Below, piece after piece: positions 8,973-19,694 of a stretch of DNA of 64,000 nt (the stretch's first letter is position 1; each line of letters begins with the position of its first letter). The translations under genes were made by a program, and so were the position numbers. The notes below the pieces were generated by a model that saw only the letters and a list, made by a program, of their open reading frames with translations, made no database searches and had not been told where the DNA came from. This DNA is from Pseudomonas sp. CCC3.1 (GTDB lineage: Bacteria; Pseudomonadota; Gammaproteobacteria; Pseudomonadales; Pseudomonadaceae), in NCBI RefSeq assembly GCF_034347405.1, contig NZ_CP133778.1, positions 1,488,001 through 1,552,000 on the forward strand, written 5' to 3'.

Positions 8973-9146
8973 ATGACTGATCCACTCGACAAGGCCACGT
9001 CCAGCGCCCCTGCAACCTTGGGTGAGGGCTGTTTGAGTCGTTACGACCCGGACGCCCTCAGCCCCGAGGATGGAACCGATTTTCCTGACGCCGCCAGGCT
9101 TTGGGAACAATTACAGCCAGACGCTGAAACAGACCCCGATCTGTAA
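8973..9146 (+). CDS. Small acidic hypothetical protein (57 residues)
   Basis: An ATG at 8973 opens a 57-residue frame, MTDPLDKATSS to ETDPDL, ending TAA at 9146. It is acidic (many Asp and Glu), has no membrane segment or signal peptide, and contains SPEDGTDFPDAARLWEQL, which looks like a short amphipathic helix. It lies between two REP elements, which usually flank rather than cover genes. The ribosome site is weak (GAGGGTT). No function is recognised; coding status is moderate. Confidence 0.45.
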   Translation: MTDPLDKATSSAPATLGEGCLSRYDPDALSPEDGTDFPDAARLWEQLQPDAETDPDL

Positions 9147-9154
9147 GGTCATCG

Positions 9155-9220
9155 GTAGGAGCGAGCTTGCCTCGCGATCTTTTAAACGATCAAAAGATCG
9201 CGAGGCAAGCTCGCTCCTAC
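9155..9220. repeat. REP-like inverted repeat, family A
   Basis: GTAGGAGCGAGCTTGCCTCG at the left is complementary to the matching arm ending CTCGCTCCTAC at 9220; the inner stem is GCGATCTTTT/AAAAGATCGC. Nearly identical to the copy at 2941. Confidence 0.85.
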
Positions 9221-9243
9221 AAATATTGCGATCTGAAGCCTAC

Positions 9244-11133
9244 TTAAATACGGAAACTGCCCACCAGTTGCTTGAGGCGAGCCGCTTGCTGTTCCAGATC
9301 ATTGCAGGCGCGCAAGGTGGATTGCAGGTTTTCGACGCCTTCCTGATTCAGTGTATTGATCTCGGTAATGTCCATATTGATCGACTCAACCACTGAGGTT
9401 TGTTCCTCGGTCGCAGTGGCGACGGACTGATTCATGCCATCAATCTCGCCGATGCGCTCAGTCACACTGATCAGACGCTCACCCGCGCGGTTAGCGATTT
9501 CAACGCTGTCTTCGCTGTGACGCTGGCTTTCCTCCATGGTGCTCACCGACGCGCGGGCGCTGACTTGCAACTCTTCGATCATGGTTTGCACTTGCTGCGC
9601 AGACTCTTGAGTGCGGTGCGCCAGGTTGCGCACTTCATCGGCAACCACGGCAAAGCCGCGGCCAGCCTCGCCAGCGCGGGCCGCTTCAATCGCCGCGTTG
9701 AGCGCCAGCAGGTTGGTTTGCTGCGAGATGCTGGTGATCACTTCCAGGATCTGGCCAATGTTGACGGTCTTGTCATTCAGTGACTCGATATGGCCACTGG
9801 AAGTGCCAAGCATTTGCGACAGATGTTGCATCGAGCTGATGCTGCGCTCGACCACCTGCTGGCCTTCCTCTGCCAACCCGCGTGCATCACTGGCCTGGTG
9901 CGAGGCCTGGGCCGCGTTACGGGCAATCTCCTGAGCGGCGGCGCCCAGTTCGTTGATCGCTGCCGCAACGCTGTTGGTGCGGCTGGCTTGTTCGTCAGAG
10001 TTGAGCATTGAGGAGTTCGAGGCGCTGACAACCCGCAGCGCCACTTCGTTAACGTGCTCAGTGGCCGATGACACTTCTCGCATGGAGGTGTGAATACGCT
10101 CAACAAAGTGGTTAAAAGCACTGCCCAGCGTGCCGAATTCGTCGTTGGAGTTCACGGCCAGGCGGCGTGTCAAATCCCCTTCACCTTCGGCAATGTTCTG
10201 CATCGCACGGGTCATCACGTGCAGCGGTTGTAACAGCAGGCGAATCAGCAGGCCGAGAAGGGCGATGATTGAAATCACCGCAATCAAAGTTGCAATGACC
10301 GCCGAGGTGCGAAATGTGCTCAGCGTGGCAAAGGCTTTTTCTTTATCAACCGACAGGCCTACAGACCAATTGACCGTGCCCAGTCCTTTGACCGGGGTGA
10401 ACGTCACAATCCGGGTTTTGCCGTCGACCTGGATCTCGCTGATCGCGGTACTGATGGTCGGGGTGTCTTGTGGGTAGATGTCCTTCAGGTACTTCGTGAC
10501 CAGCGCTTTGTCCGGGTGCACCAGGATTTTGCCGTCACCACTGACCAGAAACGCATAGCCCAGGCCGTTAAAGTTCAAGGCGTTGATTGAGTCAGTGATG
10601 GTTTGCAGGCTCAGGTCGGCGCCGACGACGCCCAGCGTTTGCCCGGCTTTTTTCGCCGCGGTGCCAATCGAGATAATCATCTGCCCGGTGACCGCATCAA
10701 TGTACGGTTCGGTCAGGCTGGCGCCACTGGCGTTGATGGCATCCTTGAACCAGGGGCGGGTGCGTGGGTCGAAACCGTCTGGCATCTTGCTGTCAGGGCG
10801 GATGGTGAAACCGCCCTGGTTGTCGCCAAAGTAATCGGCCATGAACGTGCTGGTCAGTGCTTTTTGCTCCAGCAGGCTGGCGATTTGAGAGGGTTCGGGA
10901 TTGATGGCAATCGATTGTGCAAGGTTTTCAACCAGTAAAATCCGGCCTCCCAGCCATGTCTGAATGTTATTGGCCGTGACACTGCCCATTTCGTGGAGGT
11001 AATTGTCCAGATTGTTACGAATGGCATTGCGCTGAAGATAGTCGTTGTACAGCGTAAAGAGCGAGAACGCGGCGATGACGATCAGGGACGCGGCAAGCAG
11101 GATTTTGTGACTGAAACGCAGGTTTTTATTCAT
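9244..11133 (-). CDS. Methyl-accepting chemotaxis protein, dCACHE type (PctA/B/C family)
   Basis: A 629-residue chemoreceptor. Segments: TM1 about 10-30, periplasmic dCACHE domain about 35-275, TM2 about 277-300, HAMP, then the cytoplasmic helical bundle with methylation helices and the CheA/CheW-binding hairpin including EVRNLAHRTQESA. Length and overall sequence match the P. aeruginosa amino-acid receptors PctA/B/C as recalled. In PctA numbering the amino-acid motif keeps R126, W128, D146 and D173, but the tyrosines at 121 and 129 are Phe (GFDPRTRPWF), so ligand range may differ. The gene is monocistronic; an inverted-repeat REP follows its stop. Confidence 0.92.
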   Translation of the reverse strand: MNKNLRFSHKILLAASLIVIAAFSLFTLYNDYLQRNAIRNNLDNYLHEMGSVTANNIQTWLGGRILLVENLAQSIAINPEPSQIASLLEQKALTSTFMADYFGDNQGGFTIRPDSKMPDGFDPRTRPWFKDAINASGASLTEPYIDAVTGQMIISIGTAAKKAGQTLGVVGADLSLQTITDSINALNFNGLGYAFLVSGDGKILVHPDKALVTKYLKDIYPQDTPTISTAISEIQVDGKTRIVTFTPVKGLGTVNWSVGLSVDKEKAFATLSTFRTSAVIATLIAVISIIALLGLLIRLLLQPLHVMTRAMQNIAEGEGDLTRRLAVNSNDEFGTLGSAFNHFVERIHTSMREVSSATEHVNEVALRVVSASNSSMLNSDEQASRTNSVAAAINELGAAAQEIARNAAQASHQASDARGLAEEGQQVVERSISSMQHLSQMLGTSSGHIESLNDKTVNIGQILEVITSISQQTNLLALNAAIEAARAGEAGRGFAVVADEVRNLAHRTQESAQQVQTMIEELQVSARASVSTMEESQRHSEDSVEIANRAGERLISVTERIGEIDGMNQSVATATEEQTSVVESINMDITEINTLNQEGVENLQSTLRACNDLEQQAARLKQLVGSFRI

Positions 11134-11328
11134 GGCTTGAAGGGTCCGCTAAGGTCTAAAAATGTGAGGCCTGTACGCTGTAAACACGCTCGCTCTGCAC
11201 GTCACGGCTAGAGCAGGAGTGGTTTCTATATCTATTGGGGTAATTCCTACGCTAAATCAGGAGTTTTCTGGTCTAGCATTAAGAATGTATCGACGCGGGA
11301 CCGCGAAAGATTAATGAATGGTGGAAAA

Positions 11329-12807
11329 ATGCCTGACTCTTCTGCTCTTGTTCTCGGCGCTGACCTTGCCGGTCAGCCCATCGCCCAGTCATTGCGCCTG
11401 GCAAACCGCCACGGCTTAGTGGCAGGCGCCACGGGGACAGGTAAAACCGTCACCCTGCAACGTTTGGCCGAGCAATTCAGCGATGCGGGCGTGGCTGTAT
11501 TTTCCGCCGACATCAAAGGCGATTTGTGCGGCTTGGGTGCCGCCGGCAATCCGCAAGGCAAAATTGCCGAGCGCATTGCCAGCATGCCGTGGCTGAATTA
11601 TCAGCCCAAGGCTTATCCGGTCACCCTGTGGGACATACAGGGCAAAACCGGTCATCCGTTACGCACCACGTTGAGTGAGATGGGGCCGCTGTTACTGGGC
11701 AGTTTGCTTGAACTGACGGACAGTCAGCAGTCGGCCTTATACGCCGCGTTTAAAGTGGCAGACCGTGAAGGCTTGTTGCTGCTGGATTTAAAAGACCTCA
11801 AAGCCTTGCTTGGCTACCTGCGCGATAACCCCCAGGTGCTGGGCGATGACGCTGCCTTGATGACCACTGGCTCCAGCCAGGCACTGCTGCGCCGTCTGTC
11901 AACCCTGGAACAGCAGGGCGCCGAGGCATTATTTGGTGAGCCTGCGCTGCAACTCGAAGACATCTTGCAGCCTGCCAGCGATGGTCGTGGGCGGATTCAT
12001 CTGCTGGATGCCAGTCGTTTGGTGCACGAAGCGCCCAAGGTCTATGCGACTTTCCTGCTGTGGTTACTGGCTGAGCTTTTTGAGCAGTTGCCGGAGCGTG
12101 GGGATGCCGACAAGCCGTTACTGGCACTGTTTTTCGACGAGGCGCATTTGCTGTTTGCCGGAACGCCCAAAGCGCTGCAAGACCGTTTGGAGCAAGTGGT
12201 TCGGCTGATTCGCTCCAAAGGTGTGGGTGTTTACTTTGTCACCCAGTCTCCGGCGGACTTGCCTGACACTGTCCTTGCCCAATTGGGTTTGCGTATCCAG
12301 CACGGGTTAAGGGCATTCACGGCCAAAGAGCAAAAATCCCTCAAAGCAGTGGCTGATGGATTCCGTCCGAACCCCGCTTTTAATGCGCTGGCGGTGCTGA
12401 CAGAACTGGGGACGGGCGAAGCGTTGGTCGGCATGCTCGAAGAGAAAGGCACCCCGGCGATGGTTCAGCGGGTGTTTATTGCGCCGCCGCAGTCGCGTAT
12501 CGGCCCGTTGACCGAGGCTGAGCGGGCGACCTTGATTGCCAGTTCACCGCTGCAGGGGCGATACGACAAGCCGATTGATCGCGAGTCTGCCTACGAAGTG
12601 TTGCTGGCCCGCAAAGGTCAGGCACCGGAGGCGCAAGCACAAGCGGCTCCCCATGAACCGGGCTTTCTTGATCAGGCGGGTGATTTTCTGGGTACTACGG
12701 CGGGCAAGGCCTTGCAATCCATGGCACGCCAGGCAGCGAGTCAAATGGGGCGTCAGTTGGTGCGCGGGTTATTGGGGTCGTTGCTCGGTGGGAGCAAACG
12801 CAAGTAA
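11329..12807 (+). CDS. HerA-like P-loop ATPase (DUF853, E. coli YjgR type)
   Basis: A 492-residue ATPase of the HerA/FtsK superfamily. Walker A is GATGTGKTVTLQRL near residue 30 and Walker B is LLALFFDEAHLLF near residue 265; the conserved VRLIRSKGVGVYFVTQSPADLP sensor region follows (quoted in part). The C-terminus is a Gly/Ala/Gln-rich tail ending LLGGSKRK. YjgR-type proteins have no firmly established role; a DNA or protein translocation activity is inferred. The ATG at 11329 is chosen because GGTGGA precedes it at good spacing; the ATG at 11314 is an alternative. It is divergent from the chemoreceptor. Confidence 0.85.
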   Translation: MPDSSALVLGADLAGQPIAQSLRLANRHGLVAGATGTGKTVTLQRLAEQFSDAGVAVFSADIKGDLCGLGAAGNPQGKIAERIASMPWLNYQPKAYPVTLWDIQGKTGHPLRTTLSEMGPLLLGSLLELTDSQQSALYAAFKVADREGLLLLDLKDLKALLGYLRDNPQVLGDDAALMTTGSSQALLRRLSTLEQQGAEALFGEPALQLEDILQPASDGRGRIHLLDASRLVHEAPKVYATFLLWLLAELFEQLPERGDADKPLLALFFDEAHLLFAGTPKALQDRLEQVVRLIRSKGVGVYFVTQSPADLPDTVLAQLGLRIQHGLRAFTAKEQKSLKAVADGFRPNPAFNALAVLTELGTGEALVGMLEEKGTPAMVQRVFIAPPQSRIGPLTEAERATLIASSPLQGRYDKPIDRESAYEVLLARKGQAPEAQAQAAPHEPGFLDQAGDFLGTTAGKALQSMARQAASQMGRQLVRGLLGSLLGGSKRK

Positions 12808-12814
12808 ACAACCC

Positions 12815-12860
12815 GTAGTCGCTACCGCAGGCTGCGATAAGGGCCGAAGGACCTTCGCTT
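12815..12860. repeat. REP-like element, family B, single copy
   Basis: GTAGTCGCTACCGCAGGCTG continuing GCGATAAGGGCCGAAGGACC; a diverged copy of the element at 1086 and 8875. Confidence 0.65.
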
Positions 12861-12915
12861 GGGATTTTAAGGAGTGCTCTGCTGCCCTAATGCCAGTCAG
12901 TTAACGCATACCCTT

Positions 12916-13003
12916 TGTGGGAGCGGGCTTGCCTGCGATGGGATCGACGCGGTTTAACAGAAAAACCGCATCGCCTGTATCGCTGGCAAGCCAGGCTCCC
13001 ACA
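12916..13003. repeat. REP-like inverted repeat, family C
   Basis: TGTGGGAGCGGGCTTGCC at the left pairs imperfectly with GGCAAGCCAGGCTCCCACA at the right; the inner part contains GCGGTTT/AAACCGC. This is a third REP sequence class, typical of the P. fluorescens group. Confidence 0.75.
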
Positions 13004-13026
13004 GAGAGTGCTAGCGGCTACACAAC

Positions 13027-13491
13027 TTAGTCGGGCTTTGGCTTTGGCTTGGCGTGGCTTGCCAATCGCTCAAGCGCTGCCCGCAACGCCGGGTCGGTTA
13101 TCCCGTCAGCCGTCGCTTGAATGGTTTGCGCGGCATCGATGGAAAGGTCAAGGGTGTGCCCGTTGACTTTGGCCAGCACGGTGGGCGGCTGAACCTTAAA
13201 TAAAATCCGGGTCAGGCTGGCGAACTCGTCAAAGGCCTGTAATTGACGTTGCAGACGCTTTTGCTGGTAACGCAAACGCGTGGCCCAGTGGCCATCAGTG
13301 ACGATTAACAACAAACTGCCTTCGCGCCATGACGCCACGTGACAATGTTCACGTGCGGCGGGCTGGAGCTGGCTTTCGAGCAGGCGTTGCAGGTGCGCCA
13401 AGCGCTTGGCGTGGCCAAAAATGGCTTTTAAGGGCTTGGCCTCGCGGAGCAGGACAGAGGGTGCCCGTGCCGGGTGTGGGCGAAATGCCAT
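13027..13491 (-). CDS. DUF721 protein, DciA-like (replicative helicase loader family)
   Basis: A 154-residue DUF721 protein. DciA proteins of this family load the DnaB helicase in bacteria that lack DnaC/DnaI. The core strand-helix pattern is REHCHVASWREGSLLLIVTD then HWATRLRYQQKRLQRQL, and the C-terminus is a basic, Pro-rich tail (HAKPKPKPD). The start is the ATG at 13491 with AAGGTG eight bases upstream; the frame up to 13521 has no support. It is divergent from secA, the arrangement I recall from other pseudomonads. Family placement is firm; loader function is by family. Confidence 0.8.
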   Translation of the reverse strand: MAFRPHPARAPSVLLREAKPLKAIFGHAKRLAHLQRLLESQLQPAAREHCHVASWREGSLLLIVTDGHWATRLRYQQKRLQRQLQAFDEFASLTRILFKVQPPTVLAKVNGHTLDLSIDAAQTIQATADGITDPALRAALERLASHAKPKPKPD

Positions 13492-13799
13492 GTTCAAGCA
13501 CCTTAAAAAACTGAGGGGCAATCTTAGCAGAAAGCGCCCATTTCACTCGACATAGTCCTGAATCGCTTCAGTTTATTTGCAAAATCAATGAGTAACTTAT
13601 GCATCGCATGGGTTGAAGTTCCGCAAAAAGGCCTTATTTTAGTCAGGCCCCGTCACAACGCTGTACCAGTATCGTGGAATAACGCCACTTTCCTCACCGA
13701 CGTTTCCGGGTAGAATGCTCGCTCGCATGCGGCCATCAGGGCTGCTCGGGCGACTCACGGGGCCGCCCTCCATCCCTATGTGTGGAAGATCCTGCCGAT
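13492..13799. other. dciA-like/secA divergent promoter and secA leader
   Basis: 308 bp without a recognisable gene. No SecM-like arrest peptide is evident. It should hold promoters for both flanking genes; no strong hexamer pair or riboswitch is recognised. Confidence 0.4.
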
Positions 13800-16553
<2,754 letters not shown>

Positions 16554-16580
16554 AGCCCGCTTCAACTGCTGAAACACCTG

Positions 16581-16613
16581 CGCCGCGACCGGCATTAGCC
16601 GTCGCGGCGTTTT
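16581..16613 (+). terminator. secA terminator
   Basis: Stem CGCCGCGAC/GTCGCGGCG with an 11-base loop, followed by TTTTA, 27 bp after the secA stop. Confidence 0.8.
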
Positions 16614-16667
16614 ACCATTGAATTCCCGCCCATTGGCGGAACTGTCATCTCTATTTAGGAGCGCGTC

Positions 16668-17885
16668 ATGGCTGTTGGTCTTGGTCCTTTGCCTACTTTG
16701 CACCCGGTGGCCGGTTTTGAGCTGGGCATCGCTTCAGCCGGTATCAAGCGTTCTGGGCGCAAGGATGTGGTGGTCATGCGCTGCGCTGAAGGTTCGAGCG
16801 TTGCCGGTGTGTTCACCTTGAATGCCTTTTGCGCCGCGCCGGTGATTTTGGCCAAGCAACGTGTTCAGGGGGCTGTGCGATACCTGCTGACCAACACCGG
16901 CAATGCCAACGCCGGGACTGGCGAGCCGGGCCTGGTCGCTGCTACCCGCACCTGCGCCAAGCTGGCTGAACTGACTGGAGTGGACGCCAGCGCTGTGCTG
17001 CCGTACTCCACCGGAGTGATTGGTGAGCCGCTGCCTGTTGAGAAAATCGAAGGTGCCCTGCAAGCGGCTCTGGACGATCTCTCTGAGCATCATTGGGCTG
17101 AGGCTGCCATCGGCATCATGACCACAGACACGTTGCCTAAAGGTGCCAGCCGTCAGTTCGAGCACGAAGGCGTGACCATCACCGTGACCGGCATCAGCAA
17201 AGGTGCAGGCATGATTCGTCCGAACATGGCCACCATGCTGGGTTACATCGCGACCGACGCCAAGGTTTCGCGTGATGTGCTGCAAAACCTGCTGCTTGAT
17301 GGCGCGAACAAATCGTTTAACCGCATCACGATCGATGGCGATACCTCGACCAACGATTGCTGCATGCTGATTGCCACCGGTAAAGCCGATCTGCCGGAAA
17401 TTACCGAAGCCAGCGGCCCACTGTTCGCGGCCCTGAAACAAGCCGTATTTGACGTGTGCATGGACGTGGCCCAGGCCATCGTGCGCGACGGCGAAGGCGC
17501 AACCAAGTTCGTGACCGTTGAAGTGAATGGCGGCGCCAACCACCAGGAATGCCTGGACGTGGGTTACACCGTGGCTCACTCGCCCCTGATCAAGACTGCA
17601 TTGTTTGCCTCCGATCCAAACTGGGGCCGCATCCTGGCTGCCGTGGGCCGTGCCGGTGTACCTGATCTGGATGTGAGCAAGATTGACGTGTTCCTGGGCG
17701 AAGTGTGCATTGCCAGCGGCGGCGCGCGCTCGGCCACTTACACCGAAGAACAAGGTTCGGCAGTGATGGCGCGTGAGGAAATCACCATCCGTATCGAGCT
17801 GGGCCGTGGCACTGCCAGCGAGACCATCTGGACCACTGATTTGTCCCACGAGTACGTGAAAATCAACGCCGAATATCGTACCTAA
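16668..17885 (+). CDS. argJ: Bifunctional glutamate N-acetyltransferase / amino-acid N-acetyltransferase
   Basis: A 405-residue ornithine acetyltransferase. It recycles the acetyl group from N-acetylornithine to glutamate in the cyclic arginine pathway. The autoprocessing site is PNMATMLGYIATDA, with the catalytic Thr in the ATM segment that becomes the N-terminus of the beta chain. Other family segments are TNTGNANAGTG near residue 72 and FNRITIDGDTSTND. An AGGAG site precedes the ATG at 16668 at normal spacing. It follows secA after a terminator, so it probably has its own promoter, and is followed by mutT as in P. aeruginosa. Confidence 0.97.
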   Translation: MAVGLGPLPTLHPVAGFELGIASAGIKRSGRKDVVVMRCAEGSSVAGVFTLNAFCAAPVILAKQRVQGAVRYLLTNTGNANAGTGEPGLVAATRTCAKLAELTGVDASAVLPYSTGVIGEPLPVEKIEGALQAALDDLSEHHWAEAAIGIMTTDTLPKGASRQFEHEGVTITVTGISKGAGMIRPNMATMLGYIATDAKVSRDVLQNLLLDGANKSFNRITIDGDTSTNDCCMLIATGKADLPEITEASGPLFAALKQAVFDVCMDVAQAIVRDGEGATKFVTVEVNGGANHQECLDVGYTVAHSPLIKTALFASDPNWGRILAAVGRAGVPDLDVSKIDVFLGEVCIASGGARSATYTEEQGSAVMAREEITIRIELGRGTASETIWTTDLSHEYVKINAEYRT

Positions 17886-18017
17886 GCTCGGTTCTGCGCG
17901 AGTGTGCTTGCCATGCTTGCGCAGATCATTGTGTGGTTTTGGCTGAAAGAGTCAGGCCATATACCAAGGGCCGGCGTTTAAAGCCTGGCAACAGGCCGGA
18001 TTAGAGGAAGTACAAAG

Positions 18018-18962
18018 GTGAAACGAGTTCATGTGGCTGCGGCCGTTATTCGTGGCGAAGGCGCCAAGGTGTTGATCGCTCGTCGTGCCGATACTCAGCA
18101 TCAGGGCGGGCTCTGGGAGTTCCCTGGCGGCAAGGTCGAGGCAGGAGAGACGGTCGAGGCTGCATTAAATCGTGAGCTGCAAGAAGAACTGGGGATTGTG
18201 GTTAACGCCGCCCGCCCACTGATCAAGGTTCAGCACGATTACCCGGACAAACAGGTGCTGCTGGATGTATGGGAAGTCTCGGCGTTCAGTGGTGAGCCCC
18301 ATGGCGCAGAAGGCCAGCCCTTGGCCTGGGTGTCGTCGCGCGATCTGATTAATTACCAATTTCCGGCGGCCAATGCACCGATTGTTGCGGCGGCACGCTT
18401 GCCGGATCAGTACCTGATTACTCCGGACGGGCTGGAGACCCCAGAACTGTTGCGCGGGTTGCAGAAGGCTATTGCAGGCGGTATCAAACTGGTTTCATTG
18501 CGTGCCCCCAATGGCTATGACCCTAAATACCGCGACTTGGCGGTGGATGCGGCCGGGCTATGCGCGGGTAAGGCGCAATTGATGCTCAAAGGTCCGCTGG
18601 AATGGCTTGGGGATTTTCCTTCGGCGGGTTGGCATTTAACGGCTGCGCAATTGCGCAAATACGCATCTAAAGGTCGACCGTTGCCGAAAGATCGCTGGTT
18701 GGCCGCCTCGTGCCATAACGCTGAAGAACTGGCGTTGGCTGAGCAGATGGATGTGGACTTCGTGACCTTGTCGCCTGTGCTGCCGACTCAGACTCACCCG
18801 GATACACCCCCTTTGGGGTGGGAACAGGCACAGCAGTTGATCGCCAACTTCAGCAAACCGGTGTTTCTGTTGGGTGGTCTGGGGGCGGATGATCGTCAAC
18901 AGGCATGGAGCATCGGTGCGCAAGGCGTCGCGGGCATTCGTGCGTTCTGGCCGCAGGACTGA
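18018..18962 (+). CDS. mutT: Nudix hydrolase MutT fused to thiamine-phosphate-synthase-like domain
   Basis: A 314-residue two-domain protein. Residues 1-130 are MutT, which hydrolyses 8-oxo-dGTP to keep it out of DNA; the Nudix box runs from GGKVEAGETVEAALNREL into QEELGI. Residues about 135-314 resemble the ThiE TIM barrel (PDGLETPELLRGLQKAI, GWHLTAAQLRKYA, DFVTLSPVLPTQTHP, VFLLGGLGADD). The usual diphosphate-binding residues of ThiE are only partly present, so its catalytic status is uncertain. The start is GTG at 18018 after AGAGGAAG. The fusion is common in pseudomonads and not a local accident. Confidence 0.92.
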   Translation: MKRVHVAAAVIRGEGAKVLIARRADTQHQGGLWEFPGGKVEAGETVEAALNRELQEELGIVVNAARPLIKVQHDYPDKQVLLDVWEVSAFSGEPHGAEGQPLAWVSSRDLINYQFPAANAPIVAAARLPDQYLITPDGLETPELLRGLQKAIAGGIKLVSLRAPNGYDPKYRDLAVDAAGLCAGKAQLMLKGPLEWLGDFPSAGWHLTAAQLRKYASKGRPLPKDRWLAASCHNAEELALAEQMDVDFVTLSPVLPTQTHPDTPPLGWEQAQQLIANFSKPVFLLGGLGADDRQQAWSIGAQGVAGIRAFWPQD

Positions 18963-18972
18963 TTTGCCGGCC

Positions 18973-19105
18973 TGTAGTCGCTGTCGAGGTACGAAGGCTG
19001 CGATCGACGACGAAGCCTTCGTAAATTCCGGCACTGCTGTGTGTCGACCAAACCTTTTACAATGCGGGCAATCGATCGCAGCCTTCGTGCCTCGTCAGCG
19101 ACTAC
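18973..19105. repeat. REP pair, diverged family B, running into the cobalamin adenosyltransferase stop
   Basis: TGTAGTCGCTGTCGAGGTAC at the left and GTGCCTCGTCAGCGACTAC at the right are near-complementary, and both carry CGAAGGCTGCGATCG-type cores. The right end covers the stop codon of the gene on the minus strand (19102-19104). Confidence 0.75.
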
Positions 19106-19692
19106 GTGCGCTCTTGGGTAGGCTTTGCCGCCGCCTGCCACAAAATCTCGGCAATCCCCTGACGCTTGGCAATCAAGCGCGCAGCGACAAACAGCACATC
19201 TGACAGTCGATTGATGTAAGCCAATCCCACACCCGCCAACGGTTCCAGTGCATTCAGTTGCTGGCAGCGCCGCTCAGCGCTGCGGGCCAGGCTGCGGCAC
19301 ACGTGGGCTTGGGCGATCAGCGTTGAGCCGCCGGGCAGGATGAAGTTCTCCAGCGGGCCCAACTCTTCGTTCCAGACATCAATTGCCGCTTCGAGCCTTT
19401 CGACTTCAGCACTGTCGAGCGCCTGATACACCGGCATCGCCAGTTCTCCGCCCAGATCGAACAGTCGATGCTGGCACGGCTCAAGCACTGTAATCAGTTC
19501 ATTGAGCCCCGGGCACTCAGGGCTGTGCTCAATGAGCCCGGCCAACAACAGACCAAGCTGACTATTGAGGGTGTCAACTTCGCCGATGGCCTCCACGCGG
19601 GGATGATCCTTGGGCACGCGTCGACCATCGCCCAGGCCGGTTTCGCCTTTGTCGCCCGTTCGGGTGTAGATCTTTGATAAGCGAAAACCCAT
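19102..19692 (-). CDS. Cob(I)alamin adenosyltransferase, PduO/MMAB type
   Basis: A 196-residue ATP:cob(I)alamin adenosyltransferase that makes adenosylcobalamin. The N-terminus has the ATP-binding KIYTRTGDKGETGLGDGRRV, followed by AIGEVDTLNSQLG and the C-terminal helix motifs CRSLARSAERRCQQL and YINRLSDVLFVAAR. The start ATG at 19692 lies three bases after the stop of the sensor-kinase gene (19695), so the two are co-transcribed. The REP palindrome overlaps the stop. Confidence in the family is high. Confidence 0.92.
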   Translation of the reverse strand: MGFRLSKIYTRTGDKGETGLGDGRRVPKDHPRVEAIGEVDTLNSQLGLLLAGLIEHSPECPGLNELITVLEPCQHRLFDLGGELAMPVYQALDSAEVERLEAAIDVWNEELGPLENFILPGGSTLIAQAHVCRSLARSAERRCQQLNALEPLAGVGLAYINRLSDVLFVAARLIAKRQGIAEILWQAAAKPTQERT

Positions 19693-19694
19693 GT

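Noticed and set aside
13492..13799. SecM-like arrest peptide before secA
   Set aside because: No short frame with an arrest motif is present in the leader.
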